Part shown: positions 23,590 to 31,530 of the stretch, in pieces
Position numbering within the stretch: the first letter of the stretch is position 1
How the letters are laid out: each line of letters opens with the position of its first letter
NCBI GenBank assembly: GCA_017306865.1
Contig: JAFKHH010000011.1
Coordinates: 1-64,000, forward strand
Direction of reading: 5' to 3'
DNA from: Filimonas sp.
GTDB taxonomy: Bacteria > Bacteroidota > Bacteroidia > Chitinophagales > Chitinophagaceae
DNA: 64,000 nucleotides
Made by a program: the position numbers and the translations under genes
The notes under the pieces: model-generated
The model's input: the letters and a program-made list of their open reading frames with translations, nothing else
Databases searched by the model: none
What the model was told of the DNA's origin: nothing

Positions 23590-23741
23590 GCAGCGTGAGG
23601 TCTAACTTATCGCCTCCCGCGCCGACCAAGGCGCACCCGCAAATAAGCAGCCCCACGCTTTAACGTGGCTGGATAACGCTGCTTGCGGGTTTTCTGCTCT
23701 TTGATTTGGTCGTTCGGGAGGGCAGACGTTGTTAACGCAGC
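23590..23741 (-). ncRNA. 152-nt nested hairpin, putative structured RNA or leader
   Basis: Seven nested complementary segments pair across the whole interval: GCAGCGT/ACGCAGC (one mismatch), GTCT/AGAC, CCTCCCG/CGGGAGG, GACCAA/TTGGTC, ACCCGCA/TGCGGGT, GCAGC/GCTGC and CCACG/CGTGG. About 40 base pairs form in total, in the 253-bp gap between integrase and lipoprotein genes. A second exclusive pairing exists: AAGCAGCGT (23,588-23,596) is perfectly complementary to ACGCTGCTT (23,676-23,684). A TATCTTTG box precedes it on the minus strand. It could be a free small RNA, a leader of the lipoprotein mRNA, or a DNA-level palindrome. Confidence 0.45.
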
Positions 23742-23767
23742 TAAAAATTTTTAATATGTTATTGAAA

Positions 23768-23775
23768 CAAAGATA
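23768..23775 (-). promoter_or_regulatory. Putative -7 box TATCTTTG
   Basis: It matches the Bacteroidota TAnnTTTG promoter box, reading left just past the integrase stop. No clear -33 TTTG is present. It would drive the structured region and the lipoprotein gene. Confidence 0.35.
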
Positions 23776-23779
23776 GTTA

Positions 23780-25018
23780 TTAAAATCTTAATAGGTTATC
23801 AGAAATTACCTTATACGAACTATCAGGTAACGTCTTCATATAATGCTCAGTAGTCTTACTATTTGAGTGGCCCATTGCGTCAGAAATGAACGAAGTCGGC
23901 GTTCCGTCCAATTTAAGTTTGGTTGCATAAGAATGTCGGGCAAGTTCCAAAGTCAAATGAAAAGGTAGTTTTAATGCCTTTCCAATAGGTCTCATATCTC
24001 TATTTAGATTTCGAGCGAATATGTCCTTCTTTGATTTGCGTTCCATGTCTGACGTTGTATCATTGAAACAAGGAAATAAATAACCCTTCTTATCCATGTT
24101 ACCCCATTTCTGAACAATCCGACGTGCTTCAGGATGAAAATATATTACAATCTCTTTTGCATCCATCTTAGTTCTAATGGTCTTAGCTCTATTAAAAGAA
24201 AGCATATCACCTTTTACATTAGACCATTTAAAAGACAACGCATCTTTTATATTGACACCATTACACAAGTATAAAAAGAAGAAGTAATCCTTAGACCTTT
24301 CTTCTCCGTAAGTCCTCGGCTTGTATTCCCATAAAGCTTTCAACTGCTCAGGATATAAAACCTCTTTTGATTTACTAGAAGTACCAATAGTATAGTCTTT
24401 GAATGGATAGTGTCCAGCAGCAATATAACCATCCTTAATCGCTCTGTTATATATGTGTCTGAGCGAACGCAAGTGAATCTGACAAGTGGCCTTAGAATTG
24501 CCCTTATTCATCCAATAAGCACTAAACCTATTCAACCATTCTGCAGTGATATCTTCTAAGTAAAAATGTTTTGTAAAGGTTTTAAATGTTCTCAATGCTC
24601 CTTCATAAAATGCCATACTTCCAGCTCTGTCTTCACTTTTCAATTCTTCAATTTTCTTTTGAAACAATACTGACATATCAGTTTTACCACTAACTTTTAA
24701 TTCTGCATCAGACTTAAATAAGTTAGTGAACATCTTTTGGTCAATATTTGGAAACTGATTCAAGATATTCTCTGCTCTATCCATATATTCCTTTACAGCA
24801 GTCTTTAGAATCTTGGCTTCTTTTGGAATTGAACCATGATTCGATAAGGATTTTTGGAAAACCTCCTTTGAAGAATACAGTTTGAGCGCAATCCTAAATT
24901 GACTGCCTTTTAAATTGATGGTCAACTTGACTGGATAAAGTGCAGTCTTCTGATTTGGGAACCGGGTGTCCAGGAAAGGATAAACACTACCAACTTTTGC
25001 ATTGTGTAATCTCGCCAT
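23780..25018 (-). CDS. int: Tyrosine recombinase (prophage integrase)
   Basis: The 412-residue protein has an arm-binding N-terminus, a SAM-like core-binding domain (~110-205) and a C-terminal catalytic domain. The nucleophile is Y393 in MGHSNSKTTEHYMKTL (with H384) and the box II arginine is R361 in ELARHSYATKL. Two usual residues are replaced: the first catalytic Arg position reads CNGVNIKDAL (252-261) and the HxxR His is E358. Loss of the first Arg is known in Bacteroides element integrases of the IntDOT kind. It is the last phage gene before the attachment site and should catalyse insertion into tRNA-Leu. Confidence 0.9.
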   Translation of the reverse strand: MARLHNAKVGSVYPFLDTRFPNQKTALYPVKLTINLKGSQFRIALKLYSSKEVFQKSLSNHGSIPKEAKILKTAVKEYMDRAENILNQFPNIDQKMFTNLFKSDAELKVSGKTDMSVLFQKKIEELKSEDRAGSMAFYEGALRTFKTFTKHFYLEDITAEWLNRFSAYWMNKGNSKATCQIHLRSLRHIYNRAIKDGYIAAGHYPFKDYTIGTSSKSKEVLYPEQLKALWEYKPRTYGEERSKDYFFFLYLCNGVNIKDALSFKWSNVKGDMLSFNRAKTIRTKMDAKEIVIYFHPEARRIVQKWGNMDKKGYLFPCFNDTTSDMERKSKKDIFARNLNRDMRPIGKALKLPFHLTLELARHSYATKLKLDGTPTSFISDAMGHSNSKTTEHYMKTLPDSSYKVISDNLLRF

Positions 25019-25043
25019 TTGAAAATCGTTTTAGCGAGTGTAG

Positions 25044-25068
25044 CAGGTAAAATCAGGCGGTTTACCTG
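25044..25068. promoter_or_regulatory. Inverted repeat upstream of the integrase
   Basis: CAGGTAAA (25,044-25,051) and TTTACCTG (25,061-25,068) form a perfect 8-bp inverted repeat with a 9-nt spacer, 26 nt upstream of the integrase start. It may be an operator or an excisionase/integrase site. Confidence 0.4.
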
Positions 25069-25117
25069 GAAGGATAGAATTCAGCAGTCTTTCAGCAAAT
25101 CTGGGTCTCAAGAACTA

Positions 25118-25159
25118 CACTGAAAATTGCACTGAATATCATCCGTAACGCACTGAAAA
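25118..25159 (+). repeat. Three CACTGAAwA direct repeats, putative integrase arm sites
   Basis: Copies start at 25,118, 25,130 and 25,151. A fourth copy in reverse orientation (TTCAGTG, 25,345-25,351) abuts the attachment core. Repeats of this kind between int and att are where the integrase N-terminus binds. Confidence 0.5.
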
Positions 25160-25352
25160 GAATACATTGGTTAGTGGAGAGGAATTTTGTGTGCCGGTTG
25201 GATTCCTGCGCGAGCCTCATTTGTATACATGGATATTACAGATGGCAATCAAATGGATAGGCATGGAGGATTGTTATGTATGAAGATGTAGTTGAATGTA
25301 ATGATGGAGTAAGAAATGAATACAAGTTATTGTTTATCAATAACTTCAGTGT

Positions 25353-25406
25353 CTCAAAATCTGGTTATCGCAAGGTAGTGCAGGTTCGATTCCTGTTCTG
25401 GGCACC
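25353..25406 (+). other. attR: 3' part of a tRNA-Leu gene
   Basis: The interval contains the anticodon loop CTCAAAA and 3' anticodon strand TCTGG, a long variable arm, a T arm (GCAGG TTCGATT CCTGT), the acceptor strand TCTGGGC, discriminator A and CC. The 5' half is missing: the sequence before 25,353 cannot pair with TCTGG. This is the expected displaced 3' fragment when a phage integrates into a tRNA gene. The loop would give anticodon CAA. The rebuilt full tRNA-Leu should lie at the left prophage end outside the window. Confidence 0.8.
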
Positions 25407-25424
25407 TGGTTATCAAATTCTTAT

Positions 25425-25458
25425 AAAAAAAAGGTCGCAATTTTGCGACCTTTTTTTT
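25425..25458 (+). terminator. Terminator behind the tRNA-Leu fragment
   Basis: GGTCGCAA and TTGCGACC form an 8-bp stem, extended by eight A-T pairs, ending in a T run (25,451-25,458). It is the original chromosomal terminator of the tRNA gene. Confidence 0.85.
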
Positions 25459-25509
25459 ATACAAACGATTATCATAAAACTAATCCCTGCAGCAGCTATC
25501 CTGCAATAA

Positions 25510-26427
25510 TTATGGCTTGAGCGGATCATATTGCCTTACTTTAAGTGGATTGAAATTCTTATCTGTTTTATATTCAGTTTCTATTTTACTAAACCCATCT
25601 GCCCATAAATTGGAGTCGGTGAAATTGATTGTTTTTTTACCCATAGTTGGATGCGGGTTACCCTTTTCATCCTTAAACTCGAGGAGCAAAGAAATATTTT
25701 CAATTTTCCATGCATCTGTAGGAAGATTGGCTAAATAATTCAATCTAAATCGCAAGCCTACAGTCTTATAATCTGCCAAAGAATTCCTGGTACCTGGATA
25801 ATTATTCTTAGTAAGATTCAAAACGGTAGTTGAATTTATTTTTAGTTCATCTTTATAATTGTTAAGTGTAAACAAAGGGATATTACCATCATTTACGCCA
25901 ACATTAATGGCAATGCGTGACGGATATTCTTTATTATCCTTACCTGTTTTAATAACCACATTCACTGCCGTCAAAAAATAGTCAGCATCTGTTTTCGTAT
26001 TTGCCTGGGATTGACTACCGGACTGAGCTGTAACAGGAGCTGTCTTTTTCGTTGCTTCGTAATGTGCTTCCCCATTTACCGCATTACCTGAACCTGTGGT
26101 GAACACCAGTTTCTGTTTGGCCATATCGTAGTTACCCTGGAAAGAATACTTTACCGGCGTACCGTTGGATGTAACATTGTATGAACCGCTAAGCACATTC
26201 CCTGAATATTGATAAATACCATTTGCGTATGCTTTGCTATTGGTGCCGAAAAAAATAATATCGCCCTGGGTAAATTGTATTGTTATACCTGAGCCTATTT
26301 TATGCTCATAACTGTCAAAGGCATCAGCCGTCCATAATCCTACAATCGAAGCTGGCATGCCCGATGTTTGTGCATTTACGACCATCACACATACACTGAA
26401 CAGGATTAAGAGTAATTCTTTTTTCAT
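25510..26427 (-). CDS. Secreted protein of unknown function
   Basis: The 305-residue protein has a signal peptide (MKKELLLILFSVCVMVVNAQ). An N-terminal lipocalin-like or DUF-type beta domain follows (~25-125; IVGLWTADAFDSYEH, IYQYSGNVLSGSYNV). After a Gln/Ser-rich linker (~130-145) comes a second beta-rich domain (~150-290). It is the first chromosomal gene after the prophage. Composition suggests a periplasmic or outer-surface protein; no enzyme motif is seen. Confidence 0.65.
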   Translation of the reverse strand: MKKELLLILFSVCVMVVNAQTSGMPASIVGLWTADAFDSYEHKIGSGITIQFTQGDIIFFGTNSKAYANGIYQYSGNVLSGSYNVTSNGTPVKYSFQGNYDMAKQKLVFTTGSGNAVNGEAHYEATKKTAPVTAQSGSQSQANTKTDADYFLTAVNVVIKTGKDNKEYPSRIAINVGVNDGNIPLFTLNNYKDELKINSTTVLNLTKNNYPGTRNSLADYKTVGLRFRLNYLANLPTDAWKIENISLLLEFKDEKGNPHPTMGKKTINFTDSNLWADGFSKIETEYKTDKNFNPLKVRQYDPLKP

Positions 26428-26849
26428 TTCATTACAATTTCTATACAGTAAATGTAAATGGATGGAAAAGGCCGGACAATCATCAAAAAGTATGATTTTA
26501 GAAAAAGGTATGGATTAGGCGAAGGGGTGGAGATGTCGGAAATTATTGACCAGGTTTTCTATTGATAATGAATCGTTCGGCCCTCGAAACTGATTTTATT
26601 CTATTCTATACATACAATACCTGAGTGTTGATTATACAAGCGAAGTGAAGACGAATAATAAAGACAGACTGCAGGCATACAATATGTGCAATAAACTGAC
26701 GGGACGGTTTCCTGTCAATAATAGCTGCTTGAAGTGTTTAATGGTCCACGTTTCGTCTCGTAAAAGGCCTGCAACTAAGTAATTGTATTTCCAGCTACAG
26801 CGCAACAAAAGCATAAATTGCAAAATATATCAGTACAATCAAATGCCTA
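26428..26849. other. Non-coding gap
   Basis: This is a 422-bp space between divergent genes. A 63-codon reverse frame in it is Leu/Ser-rich and starts from nothing recognisable. I see no RNA gene or clear promoter box. Confidence 0.4.
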
Positions 26850-27425
26850 ATGAAGAAGATCATAATTGCCGACTATGATGAGCAATGGCCCAAGCAGTTT
26901 CAGCAGTTGAAAGAAATGTACACGAATGCCCTTGGAGATTTAATTACGGCAGTGGAACATGTAGGAAGTACTGCTGTGCCAGGGCTTGCAGCAAAGCCGA
27001 TTATAGATATTGATCTTGTTATAACCGATGAAGATAAACTTGACAAAATAATTCCTTTGCTTTCGGGATTGGGATATGAATTCAGGGGAGACCTTGGGAT
27101 CAAAGACAGATATGCGTTTAACGCAATAAGCGAATATGTTCCTGTTACTGCAACCAAACATAAATGGCCCAAACACCATCTTTACTGTTGTATAGCGCAT
27201 AGCATTAGCCTGCAAAATCACCTGGTTTTAAGAGATGCACTTAGGATAAATCCAACGCTTGCTACAGCATATGCTGATCTTAAAAGAATGCTTGCTGCAA
27301 ACGTCAATGACGATATTGATGCGTACGTGGAAGGAAAAACAGCCTTTATCAGTAAAATTCTTGCCGATGGTGGATTGTCTGCTGCGAACGTTTTGGAAAT
27401 TGGTGAACAAAACAAAAAGAAGTAA
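26850..27425 (+). CDS. GrpB family protein (UPF0157, nucleotidyltransferase-like)
   Basis: The 191-residue protein has the family start MKKIIIADYDEQWPKQF followed by the hallmark VEHVGSTAVPGLAAKPIIDIDLVI. Here HVGSTAVPG and the two aspartates of DID correspond to a nucleotidyltransferase-fold active site. A later HHLYCC segment is also typical. Members are often linked to small-molecule modification but their substrate is not known. Length is normal. A good terminator follows at 27,512. Confidence 0.85.
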   Translation: MKKIIIADYDEQWPKQFQQLKEMYTNALGDLITAVEHVGSTAVPGLAAKPIIDIDLVITDEDKLDKIIPLLSGLGYEFRGDLGIKDRYAFNAISEYVPVTATKHKWPKHHLYCCIAHSISLQNHLVLRDALRINPTLATAYADLKRMLAANVNDDIDAYVEGKTAFISKILADGGLSAANVLEIGEQNKKK

Positions 27426-27511
27426 AATCCTCAGGGAAGAATGCTGCTAAACACCAATAAAATCCGGGTGAGCAATGGCTCTCTAACTTAGTATGTGATT
27501 TGGGGTGAGGC

Positions 27512-27536
27512 GCCATCTTTATAAGATGGCTTTTTT
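27512..27536 (+). terminator. Terminator behind the GrpB-type gene
   Basis: GCCATCTT, loop TAT, AAGATGGC, then TTTTTT: an 8-bp perfect stem with a T run. Confidence 0.85.
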
Positions 27537-27568
27537 ATAGAGCATCACACAACTTTACAGATACCTTG

Positions 27569-27586
27569 TTTCGGAAACGTACAATT
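27569..27586 (+). promoter_or_regulatory. Putative AraC-regulator operator, copy 1
   Basis: TTTCGGAAACGTACAATT differs in one base from the copy at 29,101-29,118. It ends 19 nt before a -7-like TACTTTTA box (27,606-27,613) of the SRPBCC gene, so the operator covers the -33 position. Confidence 0.55.
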
Positions 27587-27634
27587 CTGCGCAAATAGCC
27601 GCTTTTACTTTTACATCATCAAATCAATGTAAAA

Positions 27635-28183
27635 ATGAAACGTTTTATCAAAGTAGTATTTGTGTTAGTAGCAACTCTTGCGCTGATTGTAGTTGTACTC
27701 GAAATGACCAGTTCCTATCATGTCAGCAAAACAATTAATACTGACGCACCTGTCATTACAAGACAGCAGATTGTGATTCACGCGCCTGTCGAAACGGTAT
27801 GGCAGGTTTTTTCAAACGTGAATGATTGGCCCGAATGGCAAAAGGAAATTCCGGTAAGTAAAATCGACAGCACTTTCAGCGAAGGAGCATCTTTCAATTG
27901 GAAGTCAAACGGACTTACCATACGTTCTACCCTGCACACCGTAAAACCCAACGAAGAAGCCGGATGGTCGGGCCCCGCATTTGGCGCTTTTGCTATTCAT
28001 ACCTGGCATTTTACGGGACAGGGAGATAGCACGCTCGTGGTGGTAAATGAAAGCATGGAAGGGTGGTTGGTGACGCTTTTCAAGAAACAGTTTCAATCAG
28101 GCCTTGATAGTTCTATTATCTACTGGCTGAAAGCGTTGAAGGCTGAGTCTGAGAGAAAATATAAACGGCTGGTTTTCTCGTAA
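27635..28183 (+). CDS. Membrane-anchored SRPBCC (polyketide cyclase-like) protein
   Basis: The 182-residue protein has one N-terminal membrane span (FIKVVFVLVATLALIVVVLEM). It is followed by an SRPBCC fold: RQQIVIHAPVETVWQVFSNVNDWPEWQKEI, SFNWKSNG, a central strand set and a long C-terminal helix. These proteins bind hydrophobic ligands in a deep pocket and some are cyclases or dehydratases. No catalytic residue can be chosen here. It is probably controlled with the NmrA-like gene by the AraC regulator at 28,290. Confidence 0.75.
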   Translation: MKRFIKVVFVLVATLALIVVVLEMTSSYHVSKTINTDAPVITRQQIVIHAPVETVWQVFSNVNDWPEWQKEIPVSKIDSTFSEGASFNWKSNGLTIRSTLHTVKPNEEAGWSGPAFGAFAIHTWHFTGQGDSTLVVVNESMEGWLVTLFKKQFQSGLDSSIIYWLKALKAESERKYKRLVFS

Positions 28184-28232
28184 ATGTTGCAATTAATATT
28201 TCTTCAAATCAACTGCTGGCACCTCTGCTAAG

Positions 28233-28258
28233 GCACCCGTTAACAATGGGTGCATTTT
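28233..28258 (+). terminator. Terminator behind the SRPBCC gene
   Basis: GCACCC (28,233-28,238) pairs with GGGTGC (28,248-28,253), followed by ATTTTTATT. Confidence 0.75.
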
Positions 28259-28289
28259 TATTGTAAAGAAATAACGCCATATTTGAATC

Positions 28290-29099
28290 ATGGAAAGTAA
28301 TGCGGCATATAATAACTATAGGATCGCTGTTCCTACAGAGTTCGAAGAAGTGTTTTCGCATTTTTATTTTGCTGAAAACAAATCCGGTGATGCTATAACC
28401 AAAACATTGTTGCCGTCGTTTCAGACGATAATGGTTTTCAGTTTTGGCACCGCCGCTTTTTTCCAGGCGGAGGACGCAGAAATACCTGTAAGTAAGTGCC
28501 TGGTCATTGGCCCGGTTAAGCAGGCTTTCAGCTACGTCCTTCCTCCTGGCGCCGAAATATTGGTAGCCAATTTTAAAGACGATGCTTTTTTTCGTTTTTT
28601 CGGCACCGCGTCTGTAGCGGCATATCTCCATCCGGACGAGCTATCGGATGCCAATTGTTTTACGGCGCTTTGGATGGAACTCAATGATAAAAAATCTGTT
28701 GATGAAAGAGTAAAGCACTTACTTGATTTTTGCAGGCCTTATATCCGAAACAGGCATCCTTTGACGCAGCAAATTATCGCGCTTACGGATAGTAATATAA
28801 GCCCTGTGAAAGAGGTGGCAGATAAGGAAAAGCTTTCGGAAAGATCTGTGCAGATGAACTTAAAAAAATACCTGGGTTATTCCTCTCGCGAACTAACCCG
28901 CTATACCCGTTTTCTCAAAGCCATCCAGCTTGTTCAGCAAATTGCTTCTACCCACGATAAAGTAGATTGGTTCGAAGTAATAGATGCCTGTGGTTATTAT
29001 GATCAAAGCCAACTCATTCACGATTTCAAATACTACCTGGATCTAAGCCCATCGAAGTATTTAAAATTTCAGCAAAGCATCTGTAGCGCCCGCGGTTGA
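28290..29099 (+). CDS. AraC family transcription regulator
   Basis: The 269-residue protein has an N-terminal cupin-like sensor domain (~1-150) and a C-terminal double helix-turn-helix (~175-262). The first HTH includes PVKEVADKEKLSERSVQMNLKKY. The second includes VIDACGYYDQSQLIHDFKYYLDLSPSKYL, the canonical AraC signature. It lies between two genes that share an 18-bp upstream motif, one copy starting 2 nt behind its own stop. It is therefore the natural candidate regulator for both. The inducer is unknown. Confidence 0.88.
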   Translation: MESNAAYNNYRIAVPTEFEEVFSHFYFAENKSGDAITKTLLPSFQTIMVFSFGTAAFFQAEDAEIPVSKCLVIGPVKQAFSYVLPPGAEILVANFKDDAFFRFFGTASVAAYLHPDELSDANCFTALWMELNDKKSVDERVKHLLDFCRPYIRNRHPLTQQIIALTDSNISPVKEVADKEKLSERSVQMNLKKYLGYSSRELTRYTRFLKAIQLVQQIASTHDKVDWFEVIDACGYYDQSQLIHDFKYYLDLSPSKYLKFQQSICSARG

Positions 29100-29100
29100 A

Positions 29101-29118
29101 TTTCGCAAACGTACAATT
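29101..29118 (+). promoter_or_regulatory. Putative AraC-regulator operator, copy 2
   Basis: TTTCGCAAACGTACAATT matches copy 1 (27,569-27,586) at 17 of 18 bases. It lies exactly 19 nt before a -7-like CAATTTTG (29,138-29,145), the same geometry as copy 1. Confidence 0.55.
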
Positions 29119-29175
29119 TCATGTGCGTGTCCGATGGCAATTTTGTGTTATAAAATAAAAGCAAAAAAACATTTT

Positions 29176-30048
29176 ATGACACAAGCAAAAATTCTCCTTA
29201 CAGGTGCCACCGGAACGGTAGGCACACAGTTGGTAAAAAAATTAGTTGCATCGGATACTCAGTTCAAAGCACTGGTTCGCAATAACGATAACGGTGATCT
29301 CTTAAAGACTTTACCGCAGGCAGAAGTTGTAATAGGCGACCTGTCCGATCCTTCGTCCATAGCTAATATCTTTGAAGGGATCGAAAAAGCATTTTTGCTG
29401 ACTAATTCATCGGAGCAGGCAGAACAGTTGCAGTTGAACTTTGTAGAGGCCGCGCAACAGGCAGGTGTAAAACACATCGTAAAATTATCTCAGTTTGCTG
29501 CAGAAGAAAACTCACCCGTTCGCTTTCTCCGCTATCATGCGCGGGTAGAAAAGCGGATCAAAGAAACAGGAGTGGCTTACACTTTTCTTCGCCCCAATTT
29601 ATACATGCAAGGATTGTTAGCTTTTAAAGACTACATCAAAGCTGAAGGGAAATTCTATGCGTCGGCAGGTACTGCGCCAATTAGCGCAGTTGATGTACGG
29701 GATATTGCGTCCGTTGCCGCTAAAGCGCTGACAGAGCCAGGCCATGAGAACAAGACATACAATATAACAGGAGAAGAAGCACTGACACATTATGAAATGG
29801 CTGCTATACTCTCCCGGGTGCTAGGCCGTGAAATCGCATTCATAGATGTTGCTCCGGAACAAATGGGAAGTGCCTTACGCGCAGCCGGATTTCCTGAGTG
29901 GCAAGTGGGTGGTCTGATAGAAGACTATGCACACTATGCCAGAGGGGAAGCTGCCGAAGTGTATGACACAGTGTGTGGCGTAACGGCTGAGTCTGCGAGA
30001 AGTTTTGAACAGTTTGTAGAAGACTACAGTGTTTTATTTAATAAGTAA
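29176..30048 (+). CDS. NmrA-like NAD(P)-binding oxidoreductase
   Basis: The start is ATG 29,176 (MTQAKILLTGATGTVGTQL). The upstream codons run through the promoter region and are not family-like. The 290-residue protein has the Rossmann glycine motif GATGTVG at ~10-16. It has VVIGDLSDPSSI, HIVKLSQFAA and PVRFLRYHARVEKRIKETGVAYTFLRPN, typical of the NmrA/atypical SDR group related to quinone or azo reductases and redox sensors. It lacks the YxxxK pair of classical SDRs. It is probably regulated by the AraC protein encoded just upstream. Confidence 0.85.
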   Translation: MTQAKILLTGATGTVGTQLVKKLVASDTQFKALVRNNDNGDLLKTLPQAEVVIGDLSDPSSIANIFEGIEKAFLLTNSSEQAEQLQLNFVEAAQQAGVKHIVKLSQFAAEENSPVRFLRYHARVEKRIKETGVAYTFLRPNLYMQGLLAFKDYIKAEGKFYASAGTAPISAVDVRDIASVAAKALTEPGHENKTYNITGEEALTHYEMAAILSRVLGREIAFIDVAPEQMGSALRAAGFPEWQVGGLIEDYAHYARGEAAEVYDTVCGVTAESARSFEQFVEDYSVLFNK

Positions 30049-30268
30049 AAGAAGAGATGCGTTCACATAACTATGGGAACGAGTAAAAGCTCTCACGTAC
30101 TTTTGTTAAAAAGCAGCTATGATGTATTGCATGGCTGTTTTTTATACCCATAAGTATTCAAGGCGTGCCACAAGTCCTATCTTATATAAACAGAACGATA
30201 ACATTTGGTTTAATAACTTTAATTACCAATTTTTCGATTAACTGAAAATTGATGTAATTATCCAAATC

Positions 30269-30646
30269 ATGAAAAAGTACCTGGTTATCCTCGTGTTTAG
30301 TTTTATTAGCGCCAAGGCTCTGTCACAAACACATACATTAACGATCTACAGTTATGCTAATGCCACAAGCTGTGTAGTGCAATACATCAATTACGATAAA
30401 CTTTACCCGGATAGTATAAAGTCGGCTGTTATGATCGATTACCGGAAACAATACCAGGTTAGAAACAGCAATACGTTATTATTGAGAATGAATCTTGACG
30501 GTTGGAAACTTGTTGCTACGGTCTCAGATGCGTCGGGCGCTTTTGGAAATGTAAATACATTCACCCAGTTTCTAATGAGTAAAGAAATTTCGCTGGATGA
30601 CGCTGCAATGAAGCTGTATATTGAAAGATTAAACAGTTTAAAATAA
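30269..30646 (+). CDS. Small secreted protein of unknown function
   Basis: The 125-residue protein has a clear signal peptide (MKKYLVILVFSFISAKALSQ). The mature part is ~105 residues with THTLTIYSYANATSCVVQYINYDKLYPDSI and a single Cys. No family is recognised. A 220-bp upstream gap could hold its promoter but no strong TAnnTTTG match was found. Confidence 0.55.
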   Translation: MKKYLVILVFSFISAKALSQTHTLTIYSYANATSCVVQYINYDKLYPDSIKSAVMIDYRKQYQVRNSNTLLLRMNLDGWKLVATVSDASGAFGNVNTFTQFLMSKEISLDDAAMKLYIERLNSLK

Positions 30647-30700
30647 ACATTTCGGCACTTTTGTCAAAAACGGTTGTAGCGTATAATCTCAGGCTCGCGA

Positions 30701-31483
30701 TCAACAGATCAGCAACAACCTATACTGCCCGGGCATTTGTTTAGGCGCACGATGAAGACAAGGTAGAACCGGGCTTTCGGGATAATCACACGCCAGGCGC
30801 CATAGATTACCACGACCTAATTTTATTAGATTGGCATCGGATTCTGCCTGGTAGTGTAAGTCAAAGAAATGTTCCGTTAAGAAGGAACCAAAACCTTCGT
30901 CCGCTCCATCATATAATTTTCTGAGTTCAGCACGTATTTCCGGTATAAGTATTTTTTGCTGGCCTTGTGTATTGGGCAATATCTCGCTGGACTCGCCATA
31001 GTAAGTGCACAAAATAGTATCGGTTGGTATAGGTGAGCGATCTACATGAAAAGAATAAACGTCAGTTGGGAAAAATGGATTGCTATCGTCTTCGTCATAT
31101 TGTTTGATCACATTCAGAACAGGAGATGCGCCATGCGCTTTGAGTAGCTCCATGTCACTTAAAAGAATCTCGCGGGCAAGGTGTCCCTGTTCACTTAGCT
31201 GAAGTGCATGAAGTTCCTCAGGTTCAATTTCCGTTATGTTTCCGCTTAGTGCTACCTTTTCAACAATCTCAGAAAAATCACCTGCTAGTTGACGAGTCCA
31301 GCAAATTGCATTTATTGCTCCGCTAAACGGTGTAGCAACAAAGTCTTGAAAATTTGTGACGTAGAGAACCTGTTCTTTCGCATGAGATGAATCGAGCATA
31401 ACAGCAATGTAAAAATAAATGTGCAAAGCGTAGCTATTTCTCCGGGTATTTGAGGCTGTAGAAGAATTATTGGGATGACTCAT
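30701..31483 (-). CDS. DUF1826-like protein
   Basis: The 260-residue protein contains the block FHVDRSPIPTDTILCTYYG and ends CLHRAPKQMPGQYRLLLIC. Together these match the His/Asp and HR(S/A)P pattern of DUF1826 proteins. Those residues could form a metal site like that of iron/2-oxoglutarate enzymes. The function of the family is not known to me. An alternative start is M29 (MLDSSHAKEQ), since the first 28 residues are Ser/Asn-rich and less conserved in look. Confidence 0.6.
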   Translation of the reverse strand: MSHPNNSSTASNTRRNSYALHIYFYIAVMLDSSHAKEQVLYVTNFQDFVATPFSGAINAICWTRQLAGDFSEIVEKVALSGNITEIEPEELHALQLSEQGHLAREILLSDMELLKAHGASPVLNVIKQYDEDDSNPFFPTDVYSFHVDRSPIPTDTILCTYYGESSEILPNTQGQQKILIPEIRAELRKLYDGADEGFGSFLTEHFFDLHYQAESDANLIKLGRGNLWRLACDYPESPVLPCLHRAPKQMPGQYRLLLIC

Positions 31484-31530
31484 TGCTTTTTTTGTGGAGC
31501 GGATCGTATCTTCAACCCAATAATATACAT

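Noticed and set aside
23590-23741. attP or prophage end at the nested hairpin
   Set aside because: The orphan tRNA-Leu part at 25,353, beyond the integrase, is a far better prophage border.
25276-25509. A 77-codon + strand frame across the attachment site
   Set aside because: It runs through the tRNA-Leu remnant and the terminator, which are functional RNA/DNA sequence, and its product has no protein character.
26632-26823. A 63-codon minus-strand frame upstream of the GrpB-type gene
   Set aside because: Composition is Leu/Ser-rich without domains and it has no ribosome site or neighbours supporting it.
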